A DNA stretch of 64,000 bases from an uncultured Oscillospiraceae bacterium (GTDB lineage: Bacteria; Bacillota; Clostridia; Oscillospirales; Oscillospiraceae), in assembly GCA_949841355.1 (NCBI GenBank), contig CATKZP010000009.1, positions 45,020 to 109,019 of the forward strand, given 5' to 3'. Shown piece by piece: positions 9,021 to 18,652 of the stretch (position 1 is its first letter; each line of letters begins with the position of its first letter). A model generated the notes under the pieces. It was given only the letters and a program-made list of their open reading frames with translations. It did no database searches and was not told the DNA's origin. Position numbers and translations under genes: made by a program.

Positions 9021-9044
9021 CTCTCTTCTTTTCCGGCTAAGTAA

Positions 9045-9797
9045 TCACACGCCCTGCTCCAGCAGGGTCCGCAGGCGGCGGCAGCGCTGCTGGCAGGCGT
9101 CGGCCAGCTCGCCGTACAGCTCCAGCATGTCCGGGTCCTCCCAGTCGTCGGCGGCCAGGCGGAAGGCGGTCTCCTGGCGCTGCTCGGCCTGGTGGCGTTG
9201 GCGCAGCGCTCCCCAGTAGGACGGGATGGCGGGCGCGCCCAGCACCTCCGTGGGCCAGTAGCGCAGCCCGGTGAGCAGGAAATAGGCCGCCGACAGCTTC
9301 CGGGCGTGCTTATGCAGCTCCCCGGCCAGGGCGTTGAGCGCCCGGGCGTCCGTCCCCCGGGCCCGACGGGCCAGGTGGCGGTAGAACTGCCAGCCCTCCA
9401 GCGCGTCCATCACGTGGCGGCGCAGGCGGGCGGCCCGGTCGTCGCCCCCCTGGGGCTCCTCCCACAGAGGGGGCAGGTCGCCGCCCCAGCTGTTCCCCTC
9501 CCTGGGGGGCAGGCCCTGGCTGGGAGGCTGGGGAGCGGGGGCTTCCTCCGCCGGGGGCTGTTCCTCGGGGGGCTGCTCCTCAAGCGGCGGGGCATCCGCG
9601 CCGGGAAGGCAGGAGGAGGGCAGGCCCTCCCCGTCCTGGTGCAGCAGGTCCCGGAGACAGTCGCAGGACACATCCCCTCCGCCGGAGGGGGCGGGGCTGA
9701 TGGGACTGCCATCCGGGTCCCGTCCGGCCATCACCCGCTGCCATACCCGCTGGAACACCTCCTGGTCCTTCAGCGCGCATGGGATCATATCTTCCAT
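9045..9797 (-). CDS. Ferritin-like-fold domain protein, function unknown
   Basis: The 250-residue protein has a low-complexity Pro/Glu-rich middle (about residues 60-120) between a short N-terminal segment and a helical C-terminal domain. The C-terminal part (GWQFYRHLARRARGTDARALNALAGELHKHARKL, then AAYFLLTGLRYWP) resembles rubrerythrin/ferritin-like proteins common in Clostridia. However, the E...ExxH iron ligands are only partly recognisable (the GELHKHA segment), so metal binding is doubtful. The start is ATG 9797, which has AAGGAGG upstream; the longer frame from 9824 would overlap the -10. No operon partner is obvious. Confidence 0.6.
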   Translation of the reverse strand: MEDMIPCALKDQEVFQRVWQRVMAGRDPDGSPISPAPSGGGDVSCDCLRDLLHQDGEGLPSSCLPGADAPPLEEQPPEEQPPAEEAPAPQPPSQGLPPREGNSWGGDLPPLWEEPQGGDDRAARLRRHVMDALEGWQFYRHLARRARGTDARALNALAGELHKHARKLSAAYFLLTGLRYWPTEVLGAPAIPSYWGALRQRHQAEQRQETAFRLAADDWEDPDMLELYGELADACQQRCRRLRTLLEQGV

Positions 9798-9822
9798 GTG
9801 GTAAACACCTCCTTTGCTCCAC

Positions 9823-9852
9823 ATTCTATGTAGGCGGGGAGGGGTTTGCCAA
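9823..9852 (-). promoter_or_regulatory. Candidate promoter for the ferritin-like gene
   Basis: TTGGCA (9847-9852) and TAGAAT (9823-9828) on the minus strand have an 18-bp spacer and lie just upstream of the chosen start. Confidence 0.5.
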
Positions 9853-9854
9853 TC

Positions 9855-10484
9855 TTACTGCGCCAACAGCTCCTCAAAGGAGCGGATATAGCGGCTGCAC
9901 ACCGATTTCAGCTCCTCCTGGCGGGCGTGGTAATAGACGTCGTACACCCCCACGGCGGTCATGCCCGCCTTCTGGGCGGTGGCGCAGTTGTCGGGGCTGT
10001 CGTCGAAGAGGGTGCACGCCTCCGGCGGCACGCCCAGGCGTCGGCTCAGCTCCACAAAGCACCGGGGGTCCCGTTTTTCCAGGCCGATCTCCTCGGCGTA
10101 CACGATGTGGCCGAACAGGTCCGTGAGCTGAAAGCGCTCCAGCGCCGTCCGGCACAGGGCGGGGCGGCAGGCGGTGAACAGGGCCATGGGGCGGCCCTCC
10201 GCCCTGCACTGGCGCAGGTAGTCCACCGCCCCGGGCTTGAGCCGGGCCTCCTGGTAGCGGTGCCGGGCTAGGGCGTCCCACTGGGCCATGATGTCCTCCA
10301 CGCTGTCGGACAGACGGTAGTACTCCTTGGTGAACGCCGCCGCGATGGGGTAGATGGACCGCTCCACCACCCGCTGGTACTCGGCGGAGGGGGCCAGCCC
10401 CCGGCGGGACAGGAAATCCCGGTCCACCTCCGCCCACAGGCCGTTGGTGTCGGTGATGGTGCCGTCCAGATCGAATATATCCAT
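9855..10484 (-). CDS. HAD-superfamily phosphatase
   Basis: This 209-residue haloacid-dehalogenase-type hydrolase shows motif I DLDGT (FDLDGTITDTNGLW at the N-terminus), motif II in ALFTACRPAL, motif III lysine in GLEKRDPRCF, and motif IV LFDDSPDN. An alpha-helical cap of about 80 residues lies between motifs I and II, as in beta-phosphoglucomutase and phosphoglycolate phosphatase relatives. The substrate is unknown. ATG 10484 is preferred over GTG 10493 because AAGGAG is 8 bp before 10484 and overlaps the GTG. Confidence 0.85.
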   Translation of the reverse strand: MDIFDLDGTITDTNGLWAEVDRDFLSRRGLAPSAEYQRVVERSIYPIAAAFTKEYYRLSDSVEDIMAQWDALARHRYQEARLKPGAVDYLRQCRAEGRPMALFTACRPALCRTALERFQLTDLFGHIVYAEEIGLEKRDPRCFVELSRRLGVPPEACTLFDDSPDNCATAQKAGMTAVGVYDVYYHARQEELKSVCSRYIRSFEELLAQ

Positions 10485-10510
10485 AAATTTCACTCCTTAC
10501 GCTGTCCTTC

Positions 10511-10539
10511 AGCATACCAGACCCGGGGCGGTTTGACAA
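10511..10539 (-). promoter_or_regulatory. Candidate promoter for the HAD gene
   Basis: TTGTCA (10534-10539) and TATGCT (10511-10516) on the minus strand, spacer 17 bp. Confidence 0.55.
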
Positions 10540-10566
10540 GTCCCGCCGGTATTTTCCACCCCGGCG

Positions 10567-10595
10567 TTGACTTGTCCCCCCGTTGCGGATAAAAT
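10567..10595 (+). promoter_or_regulatory. Sigma-A promoter for comEC-holA-rnmV
   Basis: TTGACT (10567-10572), a 17-bp spacer and TAAAAT (10590-10595) lie 31 bp before the comEC start. Confidence 0.65.
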
Positions 10596-10626
10596 AGAGG
10601 GGAATGCTTGGAAGGGGGGCGGCGGT

Positions 10627-13035
10627 ATGCGGAAGCTGGCATGGTTCGCGGTGGGCTTCGGGGCCGTCTGCCTGTGGAGCTGCTATGATGGGCTGGGTCC
10701 CGTCCAGCTGCTGGTGCCGCTGCTGCTGGCGCTGGGCGGCTGGCTGGCCTCCCGGCCCGGGGAACGTGAGAGCCCCATCCTCCTGCGCAAGCCAAGGGGC
10801 CGGGGCCGGCGGGTTCGGTGGGGGCTGTATCAGGTCTCCCGGCGGGGGCTGGCCCTGTGTCTGGGAGGACTGGCCGCCTTTGGGTGGTGCGCCGCCTACT
10901 TCGCCCTGTTCCGCGCCCCGGCGCAGAGCTGGGCGGGGGAGGACGTGCCCCTGTCCGGGGAGGTGTCCTCCTACCCCGTGCCCACCTCCATCGGCGGGTA
11001 TGGCGTGACGCTCCGGCTGGACGGCGGATTTTTCGCCCCGGACGTGCTGGCCTACGGCCCCGAGGAGTGGGGGACGCTGAAGCCGGGGGACCGGCTCTCC
11101 TGCGCCGCCCGGGTGAAGGGCGCGGAGCGGGCCTACGGCGGCGAGACCACCTACTACACCGCCAAGGGCGTGTACCTGCTGGCCTACTGCCGCCAGGAGG
11201 CGGAGATCCGGGCGGCGGACCGGGTCCCTCTGCGCCACTGGCCCGCCCTGTGCGCCCACGAGCTGAACGCGGGCATTTACGCCGCCTTTGACGCCGCCGC
11301 AGCTCCCATCGCCGCCGCCGTCACCCTGGGGGACAAGCGCGGGCTGGACGAAACCCTGTTCTCCGCCTTCAACCGGGCGGGGCTGATGCACGCCGCGGTG
11401 GTGTCCGGCTTTCACATCAGCTTTCTGGTGCGCATGGCGCTGGCGGTGTGCCCCCGCCGGCGCAGGGCCGCGCTGGCCCTGGTTCCCCTGCTGGTATTTT
11501 ACGCCCTCATGGCCGGGGGCACGCCGTCGGCCTTCCGGGCGGTGATTATGCAGAGCGCCCTGCTGGCCGCGCCCCTGGCGGGGCGGGAGGAGGACGGGCC
11601 GTCGGCGCTGGGCGCGGCGCTGCTGGTGCTGCTGGTCCAGAACCCCTTCGCCGCGGCCAGCGTGGGCCTGCAGCTGTCCTTCGCGTCGGTGGCGGGCATT
11701 CTGCTGGTGAGCGGGCCGCTGCTGGAGCGGATGTACCGGCCTCTGCGGAAAAAGCGCCCCGCCAAGGAAAAGCGGGTGGAGCTGCTGCTCTGGAGGGCGG
11801 GGAGGACGGCGCTGGCCGGGGTGTCCGCCTCCCTGGGGGCCATGCTGTTCACCGTGCCCCTCATCGCCCTGTACTTCGGGCAGATTCTGATTTTGTCGCC
11901 GCTGTCCAACGTGCTGGCCCTGTGGGCGCTGAGCCTGCTGATGATGTGCGCGCTGATTCTGGGGACGCTGGCGGTGTTTCTCCCCGGCCTGGCGGCGGTT
12001 TTGGGCTGGGCGGCGGGAGGGCTGGGGCATTACGCCCGGTGGATCGCGCTGCTGCTGGGGAAATTCCCCTTCGCCTCGCTGAGCGCGGACAGCCCATACT
12101 GCCTGATCTGGCTGGCGGGGGCGTATCTGGCGCTGCTGGCGGCGCTGGCGGGCAGGGAGCGGCCAAAGCGCCCGCTGATCCCGTTGGGAGCGCTGGCCCT
12201 TCTGCTGTGCGCGGCCATCGGCCTGGGGCGGCTGGAGGCGGAGGGGGCGGATCTGACCGTCACGGCGCTGGACGTGGGCCAGGGCTCGTCCGCCGCCCTG
12301 CTGTCCGGCGGGAGGGCGGCGCTGGTGGACTGCGGCGGGGACGGCTACCGCAGCGCCGGAGACACCGCCGCCGACTACTTCGCCGCCATGGGCCGCACCC
12401 GGCTGGACCTGCTGGTCCTCACCCACTTCGACGCCGACCATTTCAACGGGGTGGAGCAGCTCTTTTACCGGATGCGGGTGGACCGGGTGGCCGTCCCGGC
12501 GGGAGAGGAGAGCCGGGAGGCCATGGAAAAGCTGCTGGACCTGGCCCGGGCGGAGGGCGCCCAGGTCGTCACGGTGGACGAGCGCCGGACCTTTGCCCTG
12601 GGGGAGGGGACGCTGACCCTCTTCCCGCCCCTGGGGGGCGGCACGTCCAACGAGTCGGGGCTGTTCGCCCTGTGCTCCCGGGGGGACTTCGACGTGCTGG
12701 TCACCGGGGACGCCGACGCCTTTGTGGAGCGGATGCTGGTGAAATACCAGCCCATCCCCGACGTGGAGGTGCTGCTGGCGGGCCACCACGGCTCGAAAAA
12801 TTCCAGCTGCGGGGCGTTTCTCCAGGCGGCGTCCCCCGAGCTGGCCATTGTCTCCGCAGGGGTCAACAACCCCTACGGCCACCCCGCCCAGGAGACCCTG
12901 GACCGGCTGGAGGCGGCGGGGGCGGAGGTTTACCGCACCGACGAGGCGGGCTCCATCACCGTCCGGGTGAGGGGGGACCGGGTGGGGATATACACCACGA
13001 AAGGAGGTGGCGGACATGCCGCCAAAGCGCAATAA
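10627..13035 (+). CDS. comEC: ComEC/Rec2 DNA-uptake channel protein
   Basis: The 802-residue membrane protein is the channel through which single-stranded DNA enters competent cells. It has two N-terminal helices, an OB-like segment (EDVPLSGEVSSYPVP), a competence domain with many transmembrane helices (about 230-520, starting with HELNAGIYAAFDAAAAPIAAAVTLGD), and a C-terminal metallo-beta-lactamase-like nuclease domain. In the latter THFDADHFNG carries the metal histidines, followed by TGDAD and AGHHGSKNSS. All three parts are intact, so natural transformation is possible, although no other com genes are in the window. ATG 10627 is chosen over 10567 because the promoter overlaps the longer start. 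Its stop overlaps holA by 20 bp. Confidence 0.93.
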   Translation: MRKLAWFAVGFGAVCLWSCYDGLGPVQLLVPLLLALGGWLASRPGERESPILLRKPRGRGRRVRWGLYQVSRRGLALCLGGLAAFGWCAAYFALFRAPAQSWAGEDVPLSGEVSSYPVPTSIGGYGVTLRLDGGFFAPDVLAYGPEEWGTLKPGDRLSCAARVKGAERAYGGETTYYTAKGVYLLAYCRQEAEIRAADRVPLRHWPALCAHELNAGIYAAFDAAAAPIAAAVTLGDKRGLDETLFSAFNRAGLMHAAVVSGFHISFLVRMALAVCPRRRRAALALVPLLVFYALMAGGTPSAFRAVIMQSALLAAPLAGREEDGPSALGAALLVLLVQNPFAAASVGLQLSFASVAGILLVSGPLLERMYRPLRKKRPAKEKRVELLLWRAGRTALAGVSASLGAMLFTVPLIALYFGQILILSPLSNVLALWALSLLMMCALILGTLAVFLPGLAAVLGWAAGGLGHYARWIALLLGKFPFASLSADSPYCLIWLAGAYLALLAALAGRERPKRPLIPLGALALLLCAAIGLGRLEAEGADLTVTALDVGQGSSAALLSGGRAALVDCGGDGYRSAGDTAADYFAAMGRTRLDLLVLTHFDADHFNGVEQLFYRMRVDRVAVPAGEESREAMEKLLDLARAEGAQVVTVDERRTFALGEGTLTLFPPLGGGTSNESGLFALCSRGDFDVLVTGDADAFVERMLVKYQPIPDVEVLLAGHHGSKNSSCGAFLQAASPELAIVSAGVNNPYGHPAQETLDRLEAAGAEVYRTDEAGSITVRVRGDRVGIYTTKGGGGHAAKAQ

Positions 13036-14071
13036 GACCGACAACACCGCCATGCGGGAGCTGAAGCGGGCCATCAAGGAGGGCGCGCCCAAACAGCTCT
13101 ACCTCTTCCACGGGGAGGAGGCGTTTTTGCGGGACTACTACCTGGGGCAGCTCAAGCAGGTTTTGCTGCCGGAGGGGATGGAGGACTTCAACCTCCACGC
13201 CGCCCAGGGCAAGGAGTGCTCGGTGGACTGGATCGAGCAGGCGGTGGACTGCCTGCCCATGATGAGCGGGCGCACCTTGGTCGCCGTCACCGACTTCGAC
13301 CTGTACGGCCAGGGGGAGGCGGCCAGGGAGCGGCTGCTGGCCATTCTGGAGGGGCTGCCGGACTACTGCTGCCTGGTGTTTGTCTACGACCTGCTGCCCT
13401 ATAAGGCGGACGGCCGGTCCAAGCTGGCCGCGCTGCTGAAAAAAGAGGGGGCGGTGGTGGAGTTCCAGCGGCAGGACCAGGGGGACCTCACCGACTGGAT
13501 CTGCCGCCAGTTCAAAAAGGCGGGCAAGGGGGTGGACACCGAGGACGCCCGGTACCTCATCTTCCTGTGCGGCGACCTGATGCACACCCTGGCGGCGGAG
13601 ATCGGCAAGATCGCGGCCTACGCGCCCCACCCCCGGGTGACCCGGGCGGACATCGACGCGGTGGCCGTCCCCCAGATCGACGCCGTGGTGTTCCAGATGA
13701 CCGACGCCATGGCCCGCAAGGACTTTGACAAGGCGGCCTCGGTGCTGGCCGACCTGCTCCAGAGCCAGCAGCCCCCCATCATGATTCTGGCCGCCATGGG
13801 CAAGTATTTTCGGCAGCTCTACACCGCCCGGCTGTACCTGGACCGGGGAAAGAGCCGGGGAGAATTCATGGAGCTGTGGGGAATGAAGTCGGGCTACCAG
13901 GCGGACAAGCTGCTGGACGCCGCCCGGCGGTTTTCCCTGCCATGGTGCCGGTACGCCGCGGGCCGGTGCGCCCGGGCGGACATCGAGCTGAAATCCTCCT
14001 ACGGCAGGGAGCGGGAGCTGCTCACCGGGCTGCTGATGGAGCTGGCCTCCGGCCGGAGGGCGGCGGTATGA
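13016..14071 (+). CDS. holA: DNA polymerase III subunit delta
   Basis: The 351-residue protein is the clamp-loader subunit that opens the beta sliding clamp. The N-terminal LYLFHGEEAFLRDYYLGQLKQ and central KKAGKGVDTEDARYLIFLCGDLMHTLAAEIGKIAAYAP are typical of Firmicute HolA, with AAA+-like domains I-II and a helical collar at the C-terminus. A perfect AAGGAGG at 13001-13007 supports ATG 13016. The gene overlaps comEC by 20 bp, a frequent Firmicute pairing, and its TGA overlaps the rnmV ATG. Confidence 0.93.
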   Translation: MPPKRNKTDNTAMRELKRAIKEGAPKQLYLFHGEEAFLRDYYLGQLKQVLLPEGMEDFNLHAAQGKECSVDWIEQAVDCLPMMSGRTLVAVTDFDLYGQGEAARERLLAILEGLPDYCCLVFVYDLLPYKADGRSKLAALLKKEGAVVEFQRQDQGDLTDWICRQFKKAGKGVDTEDARYLIFLCGDLMHTLAAEIGKIAAYAPHPRVTRADIDAVAVPQIDAVVFQMTDAMARKDFDKAASVLADLLQSQQPPIMILAAMGKYFRQLYTARLYLDRGKSRGEFMELWGMKSGYQADKLLDAARRFSLPWCRYAAGRCARADIELKSSYGRERELLTGLLMELASGRRAAV

Positions 14072-14670
14072 GCGGACCGCTGCGCATCAAAGAGGCCATT
14101 GTGGTGGAGGGCAGGTACGACAAGGCCGCCCTGGCCGGGGTGGCGGACACCCTGATTTTGGAGACGGCGGGCTTCGGCGTGTTCAAGGACGGGGAACGGC
14201 TGGCGCTGCTGCGGCGGCTGGCGGAGGCGCGGGGGCTTATCGTCCTCACCGACTCCGACGGGGCGGGGTTCGTCATCCGCAACCACCTCAAGGGGGCCAT
14301 CCCCAAGGGGCAGCTGAAGCACGCCTATATCCCCGACCTGTACGGCAAGGAGCGGCGCAAGCGCGCCCCCGGCCGGGAGGGCAAGCTGGGCGTGGAGGGG
14401 ATGAAGCCCGAGGTGCTGCGCCAGGCCATCCTCAACGCGGGGGCCACGGTGCTGGACGGCGCGGAGCCGGACCGCCCGGCGGGGGACCTGACGGCGGCGG
14501 ACCTGTTCGTGCTGGGGCTGTCCGGCACGCCGGACGCGGCGGCGCGGCGAGCGGCGCTTTTAAGGCGGCTGGACCTGCCCGAGCATATGAGCGCCAAGGC
14601 TCTGCTGGCGGCGCTCAACGCGCTGTATACCCCGGAGGAGCTGGACGGGGTGCTCGGCAGAGGCGTATGA
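14068..14670 (+). CDS. rnmV: Ribonuclease M5
   Basis: The 200-residue TOPRIM nuclease performs the final maturation cuts of 5S rRNA. Its TOPRIM core has EAIVVEGRYDKAAL with the catalytic Glu, and VLTDSDGAG with the DxD. The C-terminal region (LGVEGMKPEVLRQAILNAGAT onward) matches the extra domain attached to RNase M5 in Firmicutes. The start ATG 14068 overlaps the holA TGA (ATGA), so it is translationally coupled. The usual partner ksgA is not here. Confidence 0.92.
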   Translation: MSGPLRIKEAIVVEGRYDKAALAGVADTLILETAGFGVFKDGERLALLRRLAEARGLIVLTDSDGAGFVIRNHLKGAIPKGQLKHAYIPDLYGKERRKRAPGREGKLGVEGMKPEVLRQAILNAGATVLDGAEPDRPAGDLTAADLFVLGLSGTPDAAARRAALLRRLDLPEHMSAKALLAALNALYTPEELDGVLGRGV

Positions 14671-14731
14671 ACAGCATTCGTGAACGAGCAACAGAAACCG
14701 TTCATGCTGAATTTATCTTTACCTGATGAAC

Positions 14732-14771
14732 ACAGAGGGACGCAAGGCGAATCTGCCCTGCGTCCCTCTGT
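14732..14771. terminator. Terminator between rnmV and the SLH protein gene
   Basis: A 13-bp stem (ACAGAGGGACGCA / TGCGTCCCTCTGT) separates two convergent genes. The flanking T-runs are weak, so it may work in both directions with limited efficiency. Confidence 0.6.
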
Positions 14772-14787
14772 CCTATCATTCAGCGTT

Positions 14788-17700
14788 TTACCGTATTGCG
14801 CTGTCCTCCTGGTTCTCAATAAAGTTTTTCAGCATTTGCGCCGCTTGCGCCCGGGTGGCCTGCCCCTGGGGGCCTAACCGCCCGTTGTCGTAGCCGTTCA
14901 GGATGCCGTTCTCCACGGCCCAGCGCAGGGCCTCCCGTGCGAAGGCGCTGATCTCGCCCTCATCACTGAAATGCAGTTCCTTATTGGTGGCGGCGGGACT
15001 GCCGGAGTACCGCCAGAGCATGACCGCCAGCTGCTCACGGGTGATGGGGTCGTTGGGGCCGAAGGTCCCATTGCCATAGCCGCCTACAATACCCTGGCTG
15101 GCGGCCCAGCGGACAGCCTCGGTGTACCACGCCTCGCCAGCTAAATCGGAGAAGTCCAGCAGGTAATTCACTCCCGGTCTGCCCTCCTTGTTGAACAGGA
15201 TCTGAGCCAGCTGGGCGCGGGACAACTGTGCGTCGGGGGCGAAGTTGCCGCCGCCGTAGCCGTTCATCAGGCCCTCCGCCTGGACAAACTGCACCGCCTC
15301 GTAGTACCAATCGCCCTCGGATACGTCCGTAAAGGGGCTGCTCCAGGGCGTTTTGACCGGTTTATAGGTCACTTCGATCTTTACTTTGCCGTTGGGCTGC
15401 TTGAATGTGTATGTCCCGTCCGGCTTCACCGTCACCTCCACGGGCTTGCCGTTCTGATCGGTGACGGTGATTTTGTCCACCTCGTAGCCCTGGTCCGGCT
15501 TGGGCGTCACGGTCACGGGGTCGCCCCGCACCGGGCTGGAAGGGGAAACGCTCACGCTGCCGCCCTGGCTGGGCTGGGGCACGTCGGGTCTATAGGTGGG
15601 CGGAATGTAGCTGCCTCCACCGCCGGAGGAGCCGGAGCCGCCGCCAGTGGCCGGAATGGTTTCCCTTGCCGTCACATAGCGGCAGACGGTGCATTCCTTG
15701 TGGCGGCTGCCGGGTCGGCTGCTTGTCGCCGCCTGGTCTGTGATCCAGGCCCCGGCCTTATGGGAGCCATAGCCCTCCTTCTCACGGTTTTCCGCGATGG
15801 GACAGCCCTCCGCCTGACAGTTATGCCAGTGGTATCTGGAATCGCTGCTCCAGCCTGCGCTCCAGTCGTGGATGTGGTTGGGACCGGGCTGCTCCGCCGC
15901 CGTCACCTCAACAGTGTAGGTGGTCTGTCTGCCCTCGTAGGTGATGGTCAAGGGCTTGCTGCCCGCCGTGCTGGAATCAAAGCCGCTGACCATATTCTCT
16001 GTCACCGGAACGGTCTGGGTGCTCTGGTCAGAGTAGACCGCCTCGATGGTGAGCCCGGTCACGTCCAGCGGGCTGTTCAGTTCATAGCTGGTCTTATGTC
16101 CGGCGCTGTTCACCTGGATGGAGACGACGGTGGGCTCGTCGAAGTCCGGAACGGTGATCGAGGCGGAGGCCCCCGCCTCATGCCTCTGCGTGGAACGCAG
16201 GCGCACAAAATAGACTTTGGGGGTCAGGTTCACGATCTCAGTGCCGGTACAGGACTGCGCATCGGAGAAATCCGCGCGGGAGGCGTACTCCATCGCCGCC
16301 GTGACGCCGCAGATTTTTCCGTCCGCTCCGCCTGCCGAGGTGGGAGGAACGGCGGACAAGCTGGTGGGGGCGGCGGGGCCGTCTGCCTTGGCGATGCTCC
16401 AGGAGATGCTTTTCGCTGTGGCAGTTCCGTCATTCCACACATAACCGGACTTCAGCGTGGCGGTGGCGGTGTAGCTGCCCACATTGGTCCCCTTGTGCCC
16501 GGTCAGGGTGTAGCCGGTCCCTTCCTCCACGCCGGTCTGTTCCCCTCCCGTCCATTTCAGGCCGGTGTTCGCGGCGGGGACGGGAATCGTGGTGGGCGGG
16601 GGCGTCACGTTATTGCCAACGGTCAGCGTACAGGAGGCGGAAAGGTCCTTGCCAGAAGCGGTATAGGCTCCCGGGACAGTAATGTCAAACTGGTATATGC
16701 CATCAGAAACCGGGTCTACGTATGGGTTGTTGATGGCATAGATGATTAACTCATCCCCGTCCCCGGTATCTCCCACATATATCAGTAAGTCAGGGGTTTC
16801 ATAATAGCTCCACTTAGGGTCTTGAACAAATTGAGCCTCTTTACCATTTACAGAAATCCGTAAAGCATCTTCCAGGGCCAGCGGCTCGCCGCTGTAAACT
16901 GTGTTCAGCGGGATCAAAATACCATCTTCTGCGGCGTCCACGCTGTCCTGGCTGGTCAGCTGAACATTCTGCGGGGCTAGGCTTACCAGCTTGGACGGCG
17001 GCTTTTCCTCGGGGGAATCCTTCTGCGCAGTCCAGTCTCCATTTCCGTCCCGGACCAGCTTTGTGTCATGGCTGTTTTGATAAGGAACAAGCTCAAAGCT
17101 GCTGGCATCGGACTGAGGCGCACTGACGTACACATGGCCAAGTTCAGGAGCCGCTGTCGAGGCTCCATTAAAAATGTTGCTGATGCCGATTCTGGTTTTT
17201 CCTGACACACTGCCGTTGATGGTCAAGGTCTGGTCCTGTTTCAAAACCAGGTCGCCGCCGCCCTGAAGGCCGGCAAATACCAGGTTGGTCAGATTGGTCA
17301 GGTTCAGAACACTGGAAGCAGGGGCAACAAGTTCCGCGCCATCAAGACTGCTGCCCGTTTTAGGCTTTAGCTCCTCCCCGCTGCCCACTGTAAGGCTGGA
17401 CAGGTTGTCCAGGGTAAGTCCGTCATTGAGGTTGCCTTTGCCTGTATAGACTACAGCGGCGTTTTTATCCCCGCCGGTGGCGCCGTCCACCATGGAGGTG
17501 GAGGTGTAGTAAAGATTGAAGGTGACGTCTCCGGTTACGCGAAAACGCTCGGTGCTGGGTTTGGGAGGGGCAACCTCGTAGTTGGGATTCAGCATCTCGT
17601 CGCCGGGGACGTATGTTTCCAACGCCCCGCAGGCGTAAAAGTCCCCTGCCTTGCTCGTACCAATCATCGTAACCGTAGCGGGAATCGAGGATTCGTTGGG

Positions 17701-18264
17701 GTCTCCGTCGGTGGAGATGCTGCCGGCATAGACGTTGCCCATTTCAGGACAGTTCTCAATGATAATATTCCCGTGGCCGCCGGGCTGAGCGGCAATCGCC
17801 AATCCCGTTGCGCCGCCGCAGAACAAATGGACATCATTATTCGCGCTTTTACTGCGGGTGACATTTCTCAAGATGAGGGTATGGCCGTTTGCCATGATAG
17901 CGTTGCGCACACGGTTGGGAAAGGCCAGCTCCAGATTTTCAAAGGTAACGTCCGCCGCCAGGATGATTCCGCCAGAACGAAGGTTCAGGCTGGCGTCCGT
18001 AGTAACGCCGCGGATGGTAACTTTCTTGTTGATCACCCAAGGGGCGTTGCTGTTTGTGTCGTTGGTCATACACGTTCCGCTTATTTCGATAATATCGCCA
18101 TCGTTGGCGTTTTCCACAATTTTAGCCAGATCCTTACTGTTCGCAGTCGTGTGGACCGCTCTGGTCTGTCCGTCTGCGGCCAGGGCCGTACCCGGAAGCG
18201 CTGTGACCATAACGCAAAACGCCAGCAAAGCCGCCGCGATCCGAAATCTCATTCTGTGATACAA
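14788..18264 (-). CDS. Large secreted S-layer-homology protein with beta-helix and Ig-like domains
   Basis: This about 1158-residue exported surface protein has a signal peptide (MRFRIAAALLAFCVMVTALPGTALAA). Next comes a parallel beta-helix-like region of about 350 residues (VTIRGVTTDASLNLRSGGII, TLILRNVT, IIIENC), then a sugar-cleft-like linker and a YDG/MBG-type repeat with KWTGGEQ and GYVWNDGTATAKSISWSI. These are followed by an Ig-like domain (VSIQVNSAGHKTSYELNSPLDVTGLTI), a His/Cys segment (HDWSAGWSSDSRYHWHNC...HKECTVC), an InlB-B-like repeat and three C-terminal SLH domains that anchor to cell-wall polymer. GGAGG is 7 bp before a TTG at 18264 but 19 bp before the ATG at 18252, so TTG is my preferred start. 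The substrate or ligand is unknown. Confidence 0.85.
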   Translation of the reverse strand: MYHRMRFRIAAALLAFCVMVTALPGTALAADGQTRAVHTTANSKDLAKIVENANDGDIIEISGTCMTNDTNSNAPWVINKKVTIRGVTTDASLNLRSGGIILAADVTFENLELAFPNRVRNAIMANGHTLILRNVTRSKSANNDVHLFCGGATGLAIAAQPGGHGNIIIENCPEMGNVYAGSISTDGDPNESSIPATVTMIGTSKAGDFYACGALETYVPGDEMLNPNYEVAPPKPSTERFRVTGDVTFNLYYTSTSMVDGATGGDKNAAVVYTGKGNLNDGLTLDNLSSLTVGSGEELKPKTGSSLDGAELVAPASSVLNLTNLTNLVFAGLQGGGDLVLKQDQTLTINGSVSGKTRIGISNIFNGASTAAPELGHVYVSAPQSDASSFELVPYQNSHDTKLVRDGNGDWTAQKDSPEEKPPSKLVSLAPQNVQLTSQDSVDAAEDGILIPLNTVYSGEPLALEDALRISVNGKEAQFVQDPKWSYYETPDLLIYVGDTGDGDELIIYAINNPYVDPVSDGIYQFDITVPGAYTASGKDLSASCTLTVGNNVTPPPTTIPVPAANTGLKWTGGEQTGVEEGTGYTLTGHKGTNVGSYTATATLKSGYVWNDGTATAKSISWSIAKADGPAAPTSLSAVPPTSAGGADGKICGVTAAMEYASRADFSDAQSCTGTEIVNLTPKVYFVRLRSTQRHEAGASASITVPDFDEPTVVSIQVNSAGHKTSYELNSPLDVTGLTIEAVYSDQSTQTVPVTENMVSGFDSSTAGSKPLTITYEGRQTTYTVEVTAAEQPGPNHIHDWSAGWSSDSRYHWHNCQAEGCPIAENREKEGYGSHKAGAWITDQAATSSRPGSRHKECTVCRYVTARETIPATGGGSGSSGGGGSYIPPTYRPDVPQPSQGGSVSVSPSSPVRGDPVTVTPKPDQGYEVDKITVTDQNGKPVEVTVKPDGTYTFKQPNGKVKIEVTYKPVKTPWSSPFTDVSEGDWYYEAVQFVQAEGLMNGYGGGNFAPDAQLSRAQLAQILFNKEGRPGVNYLLDFSDLAGEAWYTEAVRWAASQGIVGGYGNGTFGPNDPITREQLAVMLWRYSGSPAATNKELHFSDEGEISAFAREALRWAVENGILNGYDNGRLGPQGQATRAQAAQMLKNFIENQEDSAIR

Positions 18265-18652
18265 AAATGTTCCTCCTCTGCTCCGGGCCCTCAGGCCGCT
18301 CTCCTGCCACCGGCAGGAAATGTTGACGCATACTGTAATCATACTATGCTAAATAGCATATGTTCTTTTAGACCCTGCTGTTCACAATTCCTCCTATTCC
18401 GGCAAAGGGGTTTGCCTCTTGATACCCCGGTCAATCGGCCAGGGCACAATCTTCCATTTACACTATACCAAAAATTTTGGCTTCCCGCAACAGGTCTTGC
18501 GCCAGTGGGCGAAAAATCCGCTCGAATGGAGAGCCGGAGTGGTTTGGGCGCGTCAGCGCGGAAGTGAAAATGGAACCGTCGATTCAACCATTTTGCCAGA
18601 TGCATATGAACCACATTAATGCCCAATAGCTTTAGAGCATGCAATACAAAAG
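18265..18652. other. Intergenic region upstream of the SLH gene
   Basis: About 390 bp without a credible gene. It holds a minus-strand promoter candidate (18462-18490), a perfect 16-bp palindrome TATGCTAAATAGCATA at 18345-18360 that could be an operator, and a small hairpin near 18302-18318. An open frame crosses it on the minus strand, but it has no ribosome site and no recognisable protein. Confidence 0.5.
18462..18490 (-). promoter_or_regulatory. Candidate promoter for the SLH gene
   Basis: TTGCGG (18485-18490) and TATAGT (18462-18467) on the minus strand, 17-bp spacer. It would give a 5' leader of roughly 190 nt that contains the 16-bp palindrome at 18345-18360. Confidence 0.4.

Noticed and set aside
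9874..13092. Minus-strand open frame of 1072 codons opposite comEC
   Set aside because: Its protein is Arg/Gly/Pro/His-rich low-complexity sequence typical of the antisense of GC-rich genes. comEC, holA and the HAD gene explain the region.
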